Made by a program: the position numbers and the translations under genes. This document shows positions 28,006 to 36,680 of a DNA stretch of 64,000 nucleotides, piece by piece; position 1 is the stretch's first letter; every line of letters starts with the position of its first letter. Under the pieces are notes generated by a model. The model saw only the letters and a program-made list of their open reading frames with translations, was not told the origin of the DNA and searched no databases. Source of the DNA: Bacteroides sp. Lineage in GTDB: Bacteria > Bacteroidota > Bacteroidia > Bacteroidales > Bacteroidaceae. The stretch spans positions 1-64,000 of the forward strand of contig JALCME010000009.1 of assembly GCA_022648295.1 (NCBI GenBank). Reading direction: 5' to 3'.

Positions 28006-29039
28006 CTACAGGCTACTTTTAGAATAGTATCTGCCACCACACGGTTTTGTTCAGGACGTCCCAATGTGATGCGAAGGTGCGTATTAATATCCGGTTCATC
28101 CATGAATTTCACTTTATAATCCTCACTAGCAAAAGCCTTTTTCAGACTTTCCTTCAACTCAATAGGATATTTTATCAAAATAAAGTTAGCAGCAGATTTA
28201 TAAACTTTAAATCCAGGTAAAGTTCCAACTTCCTTCTCATACATCTTGCGGTCTTCGTTCATCAAATGAGCAATATTACGATAGTGCTTCTCTGACTTTA
28301 ATGCAGCAATAGCAATATCTTCCGAGAAACGGTTATACCCCAAGTATTTATTACTGTATCTTCCAAACTTTTCAAAGCTTTTACCCATAAAGGCAAATCC
28401 CATACGAAGTCCAGGCAGCCCATAAAACTTAGAAAGAGTACGAGATATCAACAAATTTGGATATTTATCAATAAGCTTTTTAATATATGAATTATCTTCC
28501 ATTACAAACGAAGCATAGGCCTCATCCACTATTACATAAGTTGTTTGCGGAACATAAGAAAGCAATTCGTCCATCTCATTTGGCGTCAGACTGTTGCCCG
28601 TCGGATTATTTGGAGAAGCCAATAATAACAACTTCGGCTTTTCTGCTACTAACATGTCCTTTAAGGCTCTGAAATCATATCTATATGTATCTCCATCTTC
28701 ATACAACGGGTATTGAAGACTCACACCATCTACTTCGTCAGCAATACTTTTATAATACCACCACGAAAATTTAGGAATCAACATTGTTTTATTACCATCA
28801 GCCTCTGTTAAGAAATAGTGAACAAATTGCTTTAAGATATCTTCACCCCCATATCCCAACAGTATTTGTTTTTCATCTATTTGGTACAAATCAGATAGAA
28901 AGACCGAGAAAATACTTTTTTTCCCTTCATCATAAATACGAGTGTAAAAGCAGAGTTTATTTATATCAAAATCTTTCAATGCTTCTACAACTTCTCGAGA
29001 AGGAGCATAGTTAAACTCATTTCTATCCAAATAATTCAT
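28002..29039 (-). CDS. HisC/CobD-like PLP-dependent enzyme (module gene 1)
   Basis: The ATG at 29039 gives 345 residues starting MNYLDRNEFNYAPS; an in-frame ATG at 29105 would add 22 polar residues and is less likely. The fold-type I aspartate-aminotransferase family is clear. It has SPNNPTGN near 142-149, the DEAYASF motif near 172-178, and the PLP-binding Lys in SRTLSKFYGLPGLRMGF near 198-214. This is the HisC/CobD subgroup, whose members are histidinol-phosphate aminotransferases or phospho-amino-acid decarboxylases. No his genes are nearby. Coupling by a four-base overlap to a cytidylyltransferase favours a role in making a phospho-amino-alcohol or aminosugar precursor, which is inference. 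Confidence 0.8.
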   Translation of the reverse strand: MNYLDRNEFNYAPSREVVEALKDFDINKLCFYTRIYDEGKKSIFSVFLSDLYQIDEKQILLGYGGEDILKQFVHYFLTEADGNKTMLIPKFSWWYYKSIADEVDGVSLQYPLYEDGDTYRYDFRALKDMLVAEKPKLLLLASPNNPTGNSLTPNEMDELLSYVPQTTYVIVDEAYASFVMEDNSYIKKLIDKYPNLLISRTLSKFYGLPGLRMGFAFMGKSFEKFGRYSNKYLGYNRFSEDIAIAALKSEKHYRNIAHLMNEDRKMYEKEVGTLPGFKVYKSAANFILIKYPIELKESLKKAFASEDYKVKFMDEPDINTHLRITLGRPEQNRVVADTILKVACR

Positions 29040-29269
29040 ATTATCATATTTTTGGGGTTTGTTTTTCGTCACATTCTTATTCACGTGTAAAACAACAAAT
29101 TGCATTTTAAGTACAAAGGAAATACATTTTCATTAAATAAAAAAGTAATAGAAACGTTTTGTACGCCAACATTGCCTTAAACAAAACATGATAAAACCAC
29201 AACTAGAAAAAATATCATACCGTCCGTTTCTACAAAAAGAATATAAGAAGGGGGAAAAAGCACAAAATC
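29040..29269 (-). other. long leader before the PLP/cytidylyltransferase module
   Basis: This is about 230 bases between a promoter-like box and the preferred ATG. It contains an alternative in-frame start at 29105, but no recognised riboswitch or terminator hairpin. Confidence 0.35.
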
Positions 29270-29277
29270 CAAAGATA
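29270..29277 (-). promoter_or_regulatory. -7 box upstream of the module (TATCTTTG)
   Basis: This is an exact TAnnTTTG match on the minus strand, between the exporter stop and the PLP-enzyme gene. It suggests the module can be transcribed on its own. Confidence 0.45.
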
Positions 29278-29304
29278 AATTTAAAATCCACCGCTTATCT
29301 ATTG

Positions 29305-31140
29305 TTACGACAAAGATTGCATATCATTTAATCGCTTATAATAGCCATTCTTTTGCAAAAGCTCTTCATGTTTACCACGCTCTACAATTTCCCCTTCATA
29401 AAGTACACAAATTTCATCGGCATTCTTAATCGTAGATAAACGATGCGCAATAGCTATTGTAGTGCGCATTTGCATTAATCGCTCCAATGCCTCCTGCACC
29501 AATCGCTCAGATTCGGTGTCTAATGCAGAAGTGGCTTCATCTAAAATAAGTATTGGCGGATTCTTTAATATAGCACGGGCAATACTAATACGCTGGCGCT
29601 GCCCACCTGAAAGCTTTCCTCCACGGTCACCGATATTCGTGTCGTATCCTCTTTCGGTTTCCATAATGAAATCGTGCGCATTGGCTATCTTCGCCGCCTC
29701 AATTACTTGCTCCTTTGTGGCATTTTCCACCCCGAAAGCTATATTATTGAAAAACGTATCATTGAATAATATAGCTTCTTGATTCACATTGCCAATTAAG
29801 CTACGTAAATCTGATACACGAAAGTTTTTGATATTGACATCATCAATTAATATCTCTCCAGATGCTACATCATGATAACGCGGAATCAAATCGACTAAAG
29901 TTGATTTTCCAGATCCGGATTGTCCAACGAGTGCAACGGTCTGGCCTTTCTTTACTGTCAGATTAATATGTTTCAGAACTTCCCGTACCCCATCATAAGA
30001 GAAGGAAACATCCTTAAACTCAATCTTATCATTCAAACTTCGCAAAGCCTTAGGATGTTGTGGCTCTTTAATCGGATTTTCGGCCTTCAAAATCTTATCA
30101 ACCCGCTCCATTGAAGCTAGCCCCTTAGGAATATTATAACCTGCTTTTGAGAATTCCTTCAAAGGATTAATGACACTATAAAGAATTACCATATAAAAAA
30201 TAAAAGTTGGCGCATCAATATAAGAATGATTGCTCAGAATCAAAGATCCTCCAAACCACAGCACAATCACAATCATCAAAGTCCCTAGGAATTCACTCAT
30301 AGGATGTGCCAGAGTCTGTCTTCTTGCAACCCGGTTAATCGCATCACGATATTCATTGCTACATTCCGTAAAACGGCTTATCATCTTACGCTCGGCAATG
30401 AATGCTTTAATAATACGCAAACCACCTAAGGTTTCCTCCAACTGAGTCATCGTCTCACTCCATTTGCTTTGCGCCTCCAATGATTGCTTTTTCAACTTCT
30501 TACCCACTTGCCCCATTACCCATCCCATGCCTGGGACTACTAATAAAGTAAACACCGTCAACTGCCAACTCGTTATAAGCAATGTAGTGAAATACATTAT
30601 AATAAGTATAGGATTTTTAATCAACATATCCAATGAACTGGTAATAGAATTCTCCACTTCACCTACATCACCGCTCATTCGGGCAATAATATCTCCTTTC
30701 CGCTCCTCGGAAAAAAAGCGTAAAGGCAAATACATCACTTTATTATAAACCATTATTCGAATATCACGTACAATTCCTGTACGCAAAGGTATCATAACCG
30801 CAGAAGAAGCATAATAACAGGAAGTCTTCAACATTGTCATAAACACAAGAAAAAGTCCCAAAAAGACTAATGTAAACGAGGGCCCATACGTTTCAATCAA
30901 TTTAGAAATATAGTAATAGAAATTATTCACTACAATTGTTTTCAATCCTGCATGAGCATCCCATGGAATAAACGCATAAGTCTCTTGATTGATTTTAAAT
31001 AGTATTTGCAAGATCGGGATTAGCAACGTAAACGAGAAGATATTAAATACGGCGGACAGAAGATTCAATAAAACTGCCCAACTGAGGTATTTCTTGTACG
31101 GCTTGACAAAACGCCGCATCATCTGCAAAAATTCTTTCAT
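29305..31140 (-). CDS. MsbA-type ABC exporter (copy 2)
   Basis: The 611-residue half-transporter has the same architecture and motifs as the copy at 19985-21823: exporter domain, GQSGSGKST, LSGGQRQR, ILILDEATSALD and AHRLST. From about residue 400 to the end the two proteins are almost identical; most differences lie in the first 300 residues. This suggests gene duplication followed by divergence or gene conversion in the ATPase half. Its place next to the LPS/capsule transferases makes it a candidate flippase for lipid A-core or a lipid-linked glycan. It follows a decayed transferase gene and has no clear promoter of its own. Confidence 0.9.
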   Translation of the reverse strand: MKEFLQMMRRFVKPYKKYLSWAVLLNLLSAVFNIFSFTLLIPILQILFKINQETYAFIPWDAHAGLKTIVVNNFYYYISKLIETYGPSFTLVFLGLFLVFMTMLKTSCYYASSAVMIPLRTGIVRDIRIMVYNKVMYLPLRFFSEERKGDIIARMSGDVGEVENSITSSLDMLIKNPILIIMYFTTLLITSWQLTVFTLLVVPGMGWVMGQVGKKLKKQSLEAQSKWSETMTQLEETLGGLRIIKAFIAERKMISRFTECSNEYRDAINRVARRQTLAHPMSEFLGTLMIVIVLWFGGSLILSNHSYIDAPTFIFYMVILYSVINPLKEFSKAGYNIPKGLASMERVDKILKAENPIKEPQHPKALRSLNDKIEFKDVSFSYDGVREVLKHINLTVKKGQTVALVGQSGSGKSTLVDLIPRYHDVASGEILIDDVNIKNFRVSDLRSLIGNVNQEAILFNDTFFNNIAFGVENATKEQVIEAAKIANAHDFIMETERGYDTNIGDRGGKLSGGQRQRISIARAILKNPPILILDEATSALDTESERLVQEALERLMQMRTTIAIAHRLSTIKNADEICVLYEGEIVERGKHEELLQKNGYYKRLNDMQSLS

Positions 31141-31171
31141 CTAATTAATATTTCAATAGTTTCTAAACACA

Positions 31172-31575
31172 TTATTGCCACAAGAGCCATTTATCAAAAT
31201 CAACTCCATATACATCATCTCTACACAAGCCCAAAAACATTCTAGGATTTGAGCTAAACGTACCCACAACTAAATTTGCATGCCTCAGTATCTCCATAGC
31301 TGAAAAAAGCTTGATCATACCTTTTTTCTATCTGCCGCAGACCGCTTTTGAAAATTCTCATGAAAATAACCTTTCTCTTCAGAAAGAGACAACGCATAAA
31401 AATGCCAATTCCTGTCTCAGCCCATCAATAATTGTATAATCATCAGTCAAAACGAAAGCATCACGCAAAGACGACTCCACCTCCCTTTAGTGATATAAGC
31501 AGTATATTGTTCTAATCCATGCCCCACAAGCTTATCACCGCCACAAATATGAAAAAGAAACATTCAACTTTTTAT
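31172..31575 (-). pseudogene. decayed GT23/NodZ-like fucosyltransferase, C-terminal part
   Basis: No intact gene fills 31141-31626, but four minus-strand frame pieces in order spell a GT23-like protein. Piece A (31563-31486) reads LFHICGGDKLVGHGLEQY, matching the HxRRxDK motif with an Arg changed to Cys. Piece B (31480-31406) reads RDAFVLTDDYTIIDGL. Piece C (31401-31321) reads LSLSEEKGYFHENF. Piece D (31322-31172) reads AMEILRHANLVVGTFSSNP and ends DFDKWLLWQ before TAA. FUT8/NodZ enzymes have these blocks in this order. At least three frame changes separate them and the N-terminal half is missing, so the gene is dead. Confidence 0.75.
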
Positions 31576-31626
31576 ATTATTCTAAATTTACCATCGTTAT
31601 CAATCTTTAAACAGCAAGACCATATT

Positions 31627-32535
31627 TCATAAGAAGACGGGATTTTTTAATAATTCCTTCCAAGGATATTCGGTATCATCATCACAGAGAGTCACAATCT
31701 TATTTGCATTGTCCATTAATACAGCTCCATATTTCCCCAGTGTTCCTTTACTTGTAATTTGATGTTTGCAACAAGCTATTAAAAAAAGGTCCATATACCC
31801 ACGATCCGATCCATTCCCATCAGCTATTTTAAAATTATGATTAAGAGGGAGCAAAGGTATCAAATCCAAAAGAACTTTATCTGGTTCATCTGAAAAGAAA
31901 TAAAAATAGGGTGTTTTCACTTTATCATAAAAATAACGAACGGCCTTTATAAAATAGTCCGAAGATGCAGGCTGCCCATAAGCATAAACTACATTTTTCA
32001 GATCTCCATAGCGTACGTGTACAGCAACAGAAGAATTACGACTCTTAATCTCATTACATATCCGCTCGTTTCTTCCATCAAGGATTTTCAAATCTACATA
32101 AAAAAGAGCACGGAACGCTTTTAACCAAACATCAGGTTGCAAATGATAATATCCTCCCAAATACAAAGGAGGCTTCCGCTGTAAAAAGCTAAAATCGTCT
32201 ATTCTTTTTCCAGAATTATTGCCCGAAATATAATACTTCTTTCTATATACTTGAAGTGCTATAGGAGAAGCTTCTTTAAACGTCAAATAAGGGAAAGCTT
32301 TTAATAAATCAAAGTTACGAACAAACTTTCTATTCAAGTCACTTCCCCACTCCCTATAAAATCCTAGATCATAACGCACCTGATAACCTTTTTGTGCATA
32401 CAATTGTCCTAACAGAAACTGGTGCATTTGAGAACAAATGCCTCCATCCATCAGAAGAATTACTTTCGAGGGGATGATCTTGTTCTTTAAAAAGAAACGA
32501 TATATCTTATATTTTAAAATGCTACGCGTTATCAT
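31627..32535 (-). CDS. GT11 family (alpha-1,2-fucosyltransferase-like) glycosyltransferase
   Basis: The 302 residues show the GT11 landmarks. MDGGICSQMHQFLLGQLYA near 29-47 corresponds to the G-G-L-G-N-Q-M-F-Q start motif of alpha-1,2-fucosyltransferases. AVHVRYGD near 171-178 corresponds to HxRRGDY, and YFYFFSDEPD near 209-218 to the third motif. The enzyme would transfer fucose from GDP-fucose onto galactose or a similar residue of the surface glycan. Substitutions in the first two motifs (S for N, Y for R) mean activity or donor could differ. It is the last intact transferase of the minus-strand glycan operon, six bases after a GT2 gene. Confidence 0.8.
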   Translation of the reverse strand: MITRSILKYKIYRFFLKNKIIPSKVILLMDGGICSQMHQFLLGQLYAQKGYQVRYDLGFYREWGSDLNRKFVRNFDLLKAFPYLTFKEASPIALQVYRKKYYISGNNSGKRIDDFSFLQRKPPLYLGGYYHLQPDVWLKAFRALFYVDLKILDGRNERICNEIKSRNSSVAVHVRYGDLKNVVYAYGQPASSDYFIKAVRYFYDKVKTPYFYFFSDEPDKVLLDLIPLLPLNHNFKIADGNGSDRGYMDLFLIACCKHQITSKGTLGKYGAVLMDNANKIVTLCDDDTEYPWKELLKNPVFL

Positions 32536-32541
32536 TCCAGA

Positions 32542-33525
32542 TTAAATTTTTCCCCTTTTACAATAATACAGCAATCGTAAATGTCCAAAATAAGGAGACA
32601 TTATATAAGTCTTAACTATCTTAGTTTCCCTCCTAGATAACGAGGTACTTAAGCCAGGATACAATTTTAAATCCATAATTAACCTCTTCATATCCTTGTC
32701 GAAATCATCAAACTGCTTCCAATAAAGACTCTGAAATGTTGTCTGAAGATGCATACGAGCCAATTCCATTTGAAATTCTTCTCTAAATCCATTGCTTTCT
32801 ATATAATTTTCTATCCACATCTGATAGGCTCTGAAATCCTTATATTTAGGATTTCCAGGCAAAAAGGAGATTAATGAGGAATCCCTATTATAATTTAAGA
32901 TAGGAATATCTAACGAAACAATTTTGCTAGCAGATAATATCAGCTGGACCATTAAGATAGCATCTTCTCCAATAGAAATTCCCCCAACCGTTTCAACTTT
33001 CGACTTTAAAACAAAAGAACGTTTTTGAAAATGTGACCACACACTCCAATAACCTCTATTCATTAATATTTTTCGTAAATATTCTATATTAGAAATTCTA
33101 GTAAACTCCAAAGGCATTGAATGCTCTGGTTTTTTCCCAGGATAACAAAAAAAGAAAGGAGAAACCACGATATCGGCATCTTCCTCTTCTGCCTTCCGCA
33201 CTAAACAACAAATAGCGTCCTGCATTAAAGTATCATCACCGTCAAGGTATTGAATATACTTCCCTTTAGCCTTGCAAAATCCAGACTCTCTTGCTAACGC
33301 AACCCCTCTGTTCATAGAATTACTTACACAGACAATCCGTGAATCCGATTTTCTATACCTTTCTATAATTATAGAGCTATTATCTGTACTACAGTCGTTA
33401 ACAATAATAATTTCTATCCGTTGATAAGTTTGGTGAATCACACTTTGAATGCAGGCTTCAATATAACAACCATTATTATAAACAGGTATGATAACCGAAA
33501 CTAAAGGAAGATCAATATTATTCAT
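32542..33525 (-). CDS. GT2 family glycosyltransferase (A)
   Basis: The 327 residues have a GT-A fold. The N-terminus is PLVSVIIPVYNNGCYIEACI, followed by IIVNDCSTDNS near 38-48 and the metal-binding YLDGDDTL near 92-99. Substrate specificity lies in the variable C-terminal part, and no membrane helix is evident. It transfers one sugar in assembly of the surface glycan. It sits between the GT4 and GT11 genes with gaps of 6-7 bases, so it belongs to the same operon. Confidence 0.88.
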   Translation of the reverse strand: MNNIDLPLVSVIIPVYNNGCYIEACIQSVIHQTYQRIEIIIVNDCSTDNSSIIIERYRKSDSRIVCVSNSMNRGVALARESGFCKAKGKYIQYLDGDDTLMQDAICCLVRKAEEEDADIVVSPFFFCYPGKKPEHSMPLEFTRISNIEYLRKILMNRGYWSVWSHFQKRSFVLKSKVETVGGISIGEDAILMVQLILSASKIVSLDIPILNYNRDSSLISFLPGNPKYKDFRAYQMWIENYIESNGFREEFQMELARMHLQTTFQSLYWKQFDDFDKDMKRLIMDLKLYPGLSTSLSRRETKIVKTYIMSPYFGHLRLLYYCKRGKI

Positions 33526-33532
33526 AAATTAT

Positions 33533-34690
33533 TCATTTCAACAATGATTCAAATAAGTCCATCCACTTTTCTCGAACAACTTGTGGAGAATAGTCTCTCA
33601 CTTTAAGAAGAACATTATTGCGCATCTCAACAAGTTTATCCGGCGAGTTTAACAAGTTTAATAATGTTTCTGCAAATAACTGTTTTTTAAACGGAGGAAT
33701 AAGGAATCCATTAACACCCGAAGGAGCTAATATTTGATGCACTCCAGCACAACTATCAAAAGCAATAGGAACCACTCCATTTGCCTGCGCTTCTGTGAGG
33801 CAAAGCCCCCAACCTTCAAAAGTAGATGTTAAACACAAAACAGAAGCATCCCGATAGTAAGTCGAAACATTCTCATCATACCCTGTAAAACGAACTCGTT
33901 GAATATTTTTTTTCGAAACACGCATACGAAGAGCACTTTCTTCTTCACCTTCACCAACTATAATCAATTCCCAATCAGGTACCTTTTTATAAATCATCTT
34001 CCAAATATCTATCAGACGATCTACTCGTTTATCAGCATAAGATAAACGCCCCACAAAAAGAATTTGCTTTTTCTTATTTAAATTAACATCCTCGACCACC
34101 TGTTCCGAATTAGGAATAACATAGAATTTATCACCAATATTTGGAAGCTTCATGCGACGAAATAATTCGAGTTTATAATCTTCACACAACACAACATAAG
34201 CATCCGATAGAGAATAAATATTCTCATACTGTTTCAAAAATCGCCGATTGTATACGCCAAACCAATTTGCTTTTGGATAAGAAAAAAGATATAATTCTAT
34301 TTTCTTTAAAAAAGAATATCTGGCACGTTTTTGCTTCGCAGCCATTTTCGTTTTTACCTCCCATAAAGGAATACTATGTAACGCAAACACCAACTTGCAA
34401 CAAGTCTGCTCCATTATATAATCAAGATGCTTAAAGAGATGGATTGGTAAAACAAAGATATCAATAGAATAAAAATTGATAGCATTGATAAACAGTTCTG
34501 CACCAGATAAAGAATTCCAATCAGAAATCGTCATCTCTATAACTCGAACGTTAGGTACTTCCGCTTTTTTCTTGCAAGCAAGGACAAAAAATTCATAGCC
34601 AAACGAAGACAAATAATTTGCAATATCAATTGTAACTCGCTCTGCACCTCCACAAGGGAACTCATTATGAAAAAACAGTATTCGTTTCAT
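33533..34690 (-). CDS. GT4 family glycosyltransferase
   Basis: The 385-residue GT-B retaining transferase has N-terminal FFHNEFPCGGAERVTIDIA, the acceptor-site glycine loop. The donor domain has ILFVGRLSYADKRVDRLIDI near 208-227, and the E-x7-E motif region SVLCLTSTFEGWGLCLTEAQ near 287-306. It adds a sugar from an NDP donor during repeat-unit or O-chain assembly. The start overlaps the stop of the preceding GT2 gene by four bases. Confidence 0.9.
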   Translation of the reverse strand: MKRILFFHNEFPCGGAERVTIDIANYLSSFGYEFFVLACKKKAEVPNVRVIEMTISDWNSLSGAELFINAINFYSIDIFVLPIHLFKHLDYIMEQTCCKLVFALHSIPLWEVKTKMAAKQKRARYSFLKKIELYLFSYPKANWFGVYNRRFLKQYENIYSLSDAYVVLCEDYKLELFRRMKLPNIGDKFYVIPNSEQVVEDVNLNKKKQILFVGRLSYADKRVDRLIDIWKMIYKKVPDWELIIVGEGEEESALRMRVSKKNIQRVRFTGYDENVSTYYRDASVLCLTSTFEGWGLCLTEAQANGVVPIAFDSCAGVHQILAPSGVNGFLIPPFKKQLFAETLLNLLNSPDKLVEMRNNVLLKVRDYSPQVVREKWMDLFESLLK

Positions 34691-35664
34691 CTCTTCTCCA
34701 GCTTAATTCGATAATATGTAATAAACAAATCTGGAGTATAACGATACATAAAAGCATGAAAGCCTTTTTTTTTCCGCGACAATGGCATTAAGCCCTTATT
34801 CTTCATTTGCTCTAGCATTTCTTTCTGAATTTTTCTAGAGGCTCCACAACGTATACCTCTTTTGAAAGCCATCAATAGCCTTTTAGCGACCCAATCTTGA
34901 AGAAAGCAGTCTGCCATTTTATCTTTAACACACTCCTTCCTAAAACAATCCAAACTCTCCATAGCCTGAATCATATAAAGGCAAGCTTCTTTATTATAAT
35001 TCATCATAAATGAATCAGAGTTTCTATAGTAATAATAAAAATTAATGGGCAATAACTTAACACGCTTAGCATAATAAAAGAGCTTCGGTATCAGCTCTTC
35101 ATCTTCGTGCCGAATAGATAAAAAGGAAAAATGATATTCCTGCCAAAATGATGCACGGTAAGCACTTGCCCAAACAACCGGTGGCAAACATTTTTGCATA
35201 AAATCCACGCCAGTTCTAACATCAGCAAACATATCCATTCTCTTAGGAATGTAATTAAATTCTTTCTGAATTTCTTCCTCATCGTCCAAATAGCGATAGC
35301 TCATCACTAATATATCCAAAGTTTCTTCCTCTAGGACACCATAAACTTGCTGCAACGTGTTTGCCTTAATTTGATCATCTGCATCTACAAATAAAAAATA
35401 TTTTCCGATAGCTTTTTGACAGCCGTAATTACGCGCTTCACCCACTCCACTGTGTAGTCTCGTTATAACATTGAGATTCGGAAAACGCTGTGAATATACT
35501 CGCAATATTTCTTTTGTTCCGTCAGAAGATCCATCATCCACCACAATAACTTCATACTCATCCGAAGACAAATCTTGCTTCAATACTGAAACAAGACATC
35601 TTTCCAGATATTTCCCGGCATTATAAACCGGAATAATAATAGAAAACTTTTTTTCAACCATCAA
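34687..35664 (-). CDS. GT2 family glycosyltransferase (B)
   Basis: The 325-residue GT-A transferase contains FSIIIPVYNAGKYLERCL, VIVVDDGSSDGTKEIL near 39-54 and the metal-site motif FVDADDQI near 92-99. The C-terminal 100 residues are basic and may associate with the membrane. Donor and acceptor are unknown. It overlaps the GT4 gene and follows another GT2 gene after 16 bases. Confidence 0.88.
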   Translation of the reverse strand: MMVEKKFSIIIPVYNAGKYLERCLVSVLKQDLSSDEYEVIVVDDGSSDGTKEILRVYSQRFPNLNVITRLHSGVGEARNYGCQKAIGKYFLFVDADDQIKANTLQQVYGVLEEETLDILVMSYRYLDDEEEIQKEFNYIPKRMDMFADVRTGVDFMQKCLPPVVWASAYRASFWQEYHFSFLSIRHEDEELIPKLFYYAKRVKLLPINFYYYYRNSDSFMMNYNKEACLYMIQAMESLDCFRKECVKDKMADCFLQDWVAKRLLMAFKRGIRCGASRKIQKEMLEQMKNKGLMPLSRKKKGFHAFMYRYTPDLFITYYRIKLEKR

Positions 35665-35680
35665 GACCTCATAATATATG

Positions 35681-36679
35681 CTAAAATTTATAGCGCTTCA
35701 ACTTAAAGAACATTCGTACTGTTCTATATATATGCCGATAACATATCCTATGCCGATAGACAAAATAGCATTTAGTCCTCAAAGTTATGCTCTTGTATGC
35801 AAAATGGTCACAATCATACTTATGCATTATTTCAAGTACTTTCTCAACTATTTTCTCCGTAGATTCAGATGGAGATAGCATCATAGCATGATCTATCAGA
35901 TGTACGCCTCGTTGTAACACATAAGAAGACAAATCTTTCCACCGATAATTAGCACGTACAAACTGATCACGTTCATACACTCCTAAAAAGAGCTGGTACT
36001 CTCTCAACGGATCATATTTGCTTTGCATCGCACTACCTTCACGAACTAAGTAATAATATTTGGGACATTGCTGCATTGCAACTCTTTTAGCTCGGTGGAA
36101 TATTCGATAAGAAACTGCAAGATCTTCAAATAAACGATTAATCGGAAAACAAATCTGATCAAACAGATCTCGTTTATAAAGCTTATCCCAAACATAACTC
36201 CTGATTAATTTATCCTCGATAAGAACCTTCATCGCCTCTTCACTAGAGTACACCGATATTTTACCAGAAGCATATTTAGCTTTTATTCCACCCGATTTCA
36301 CAACATAATGAGAACAGACAGAAATATCTGCATCGTTTTCAAGCAGCAAATAATAAAGAGACTCATACATATCCATCTCAATCCAATCATCACCATCCAC
36401 AAAACCAATATATTCTCCGCTTGCCATAGAGAGCCCCCTATTCCGGGCAAAACTCTGTCCACCATTAGATTGATGAACCACTTTAATGCGGTTATCCTGT
36501 TTGGCTAACATATCACAGATTCTACCGGAATCATCGGTAGAGCCATCATCTATTACAATAATTTCCAGATTTTGATAGGTCTGTCTACAGATTGAAAGCA
36601 CACACTTACGTACATATTCTTGTACATTATATACCGGAACTATAATACTAATCAGCGGTAGAAGACTGTTATTATTCAT
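35681..36679 (-). CDS. GT2 family glycosyltransferase (C)
   Basis: The 332-residue GT-A transferase contains LISIIVPVYNVQEYVRKCV, IIVIDDGSTDDSGRI near 38-52 and GFVDGDDWIEMDMYES near 91-106. The last motif is typical of the capsule/EPS GT2 subgroup. The C-terminus is basic, ending in a Lys/Arg-rich tail. One base separates it from the upstream CDP-glycerol-phosphotransferase-like gene, so the pair is co-translated. Confidence 0.9.
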   Translation of the reverse strand: MNNNSLLPLISIIVPVYNVQEYVRKCVLSICRQTYQNLEIIVIDDGSTDDSGRICDMLAKQDNRIKVVHQSNGGQSFARNRGLSMASGEYIGFVDGDDWIEMDMYESLYYLLLENDADISVCSHYVVKSGGIKAKYASGKISVYSSEEAMKVLIEDKLIRSYVWDKLYKRDLFDQICFPINRLFEDLAVSYRIFHRAKRVAMQQCPKYYYLVREGSAMQSKYDPLREYQLFLGVYERDQFVRANYRWKDLSSYVLQRGVHLIDHAMMLSPSESTEKIVEKVLEIMHKYDCDHFAYKSITLRTKCYFVYRHRICYRHIYRTVRMFFKLKRYKF

Positions 36680-36680
36680 A

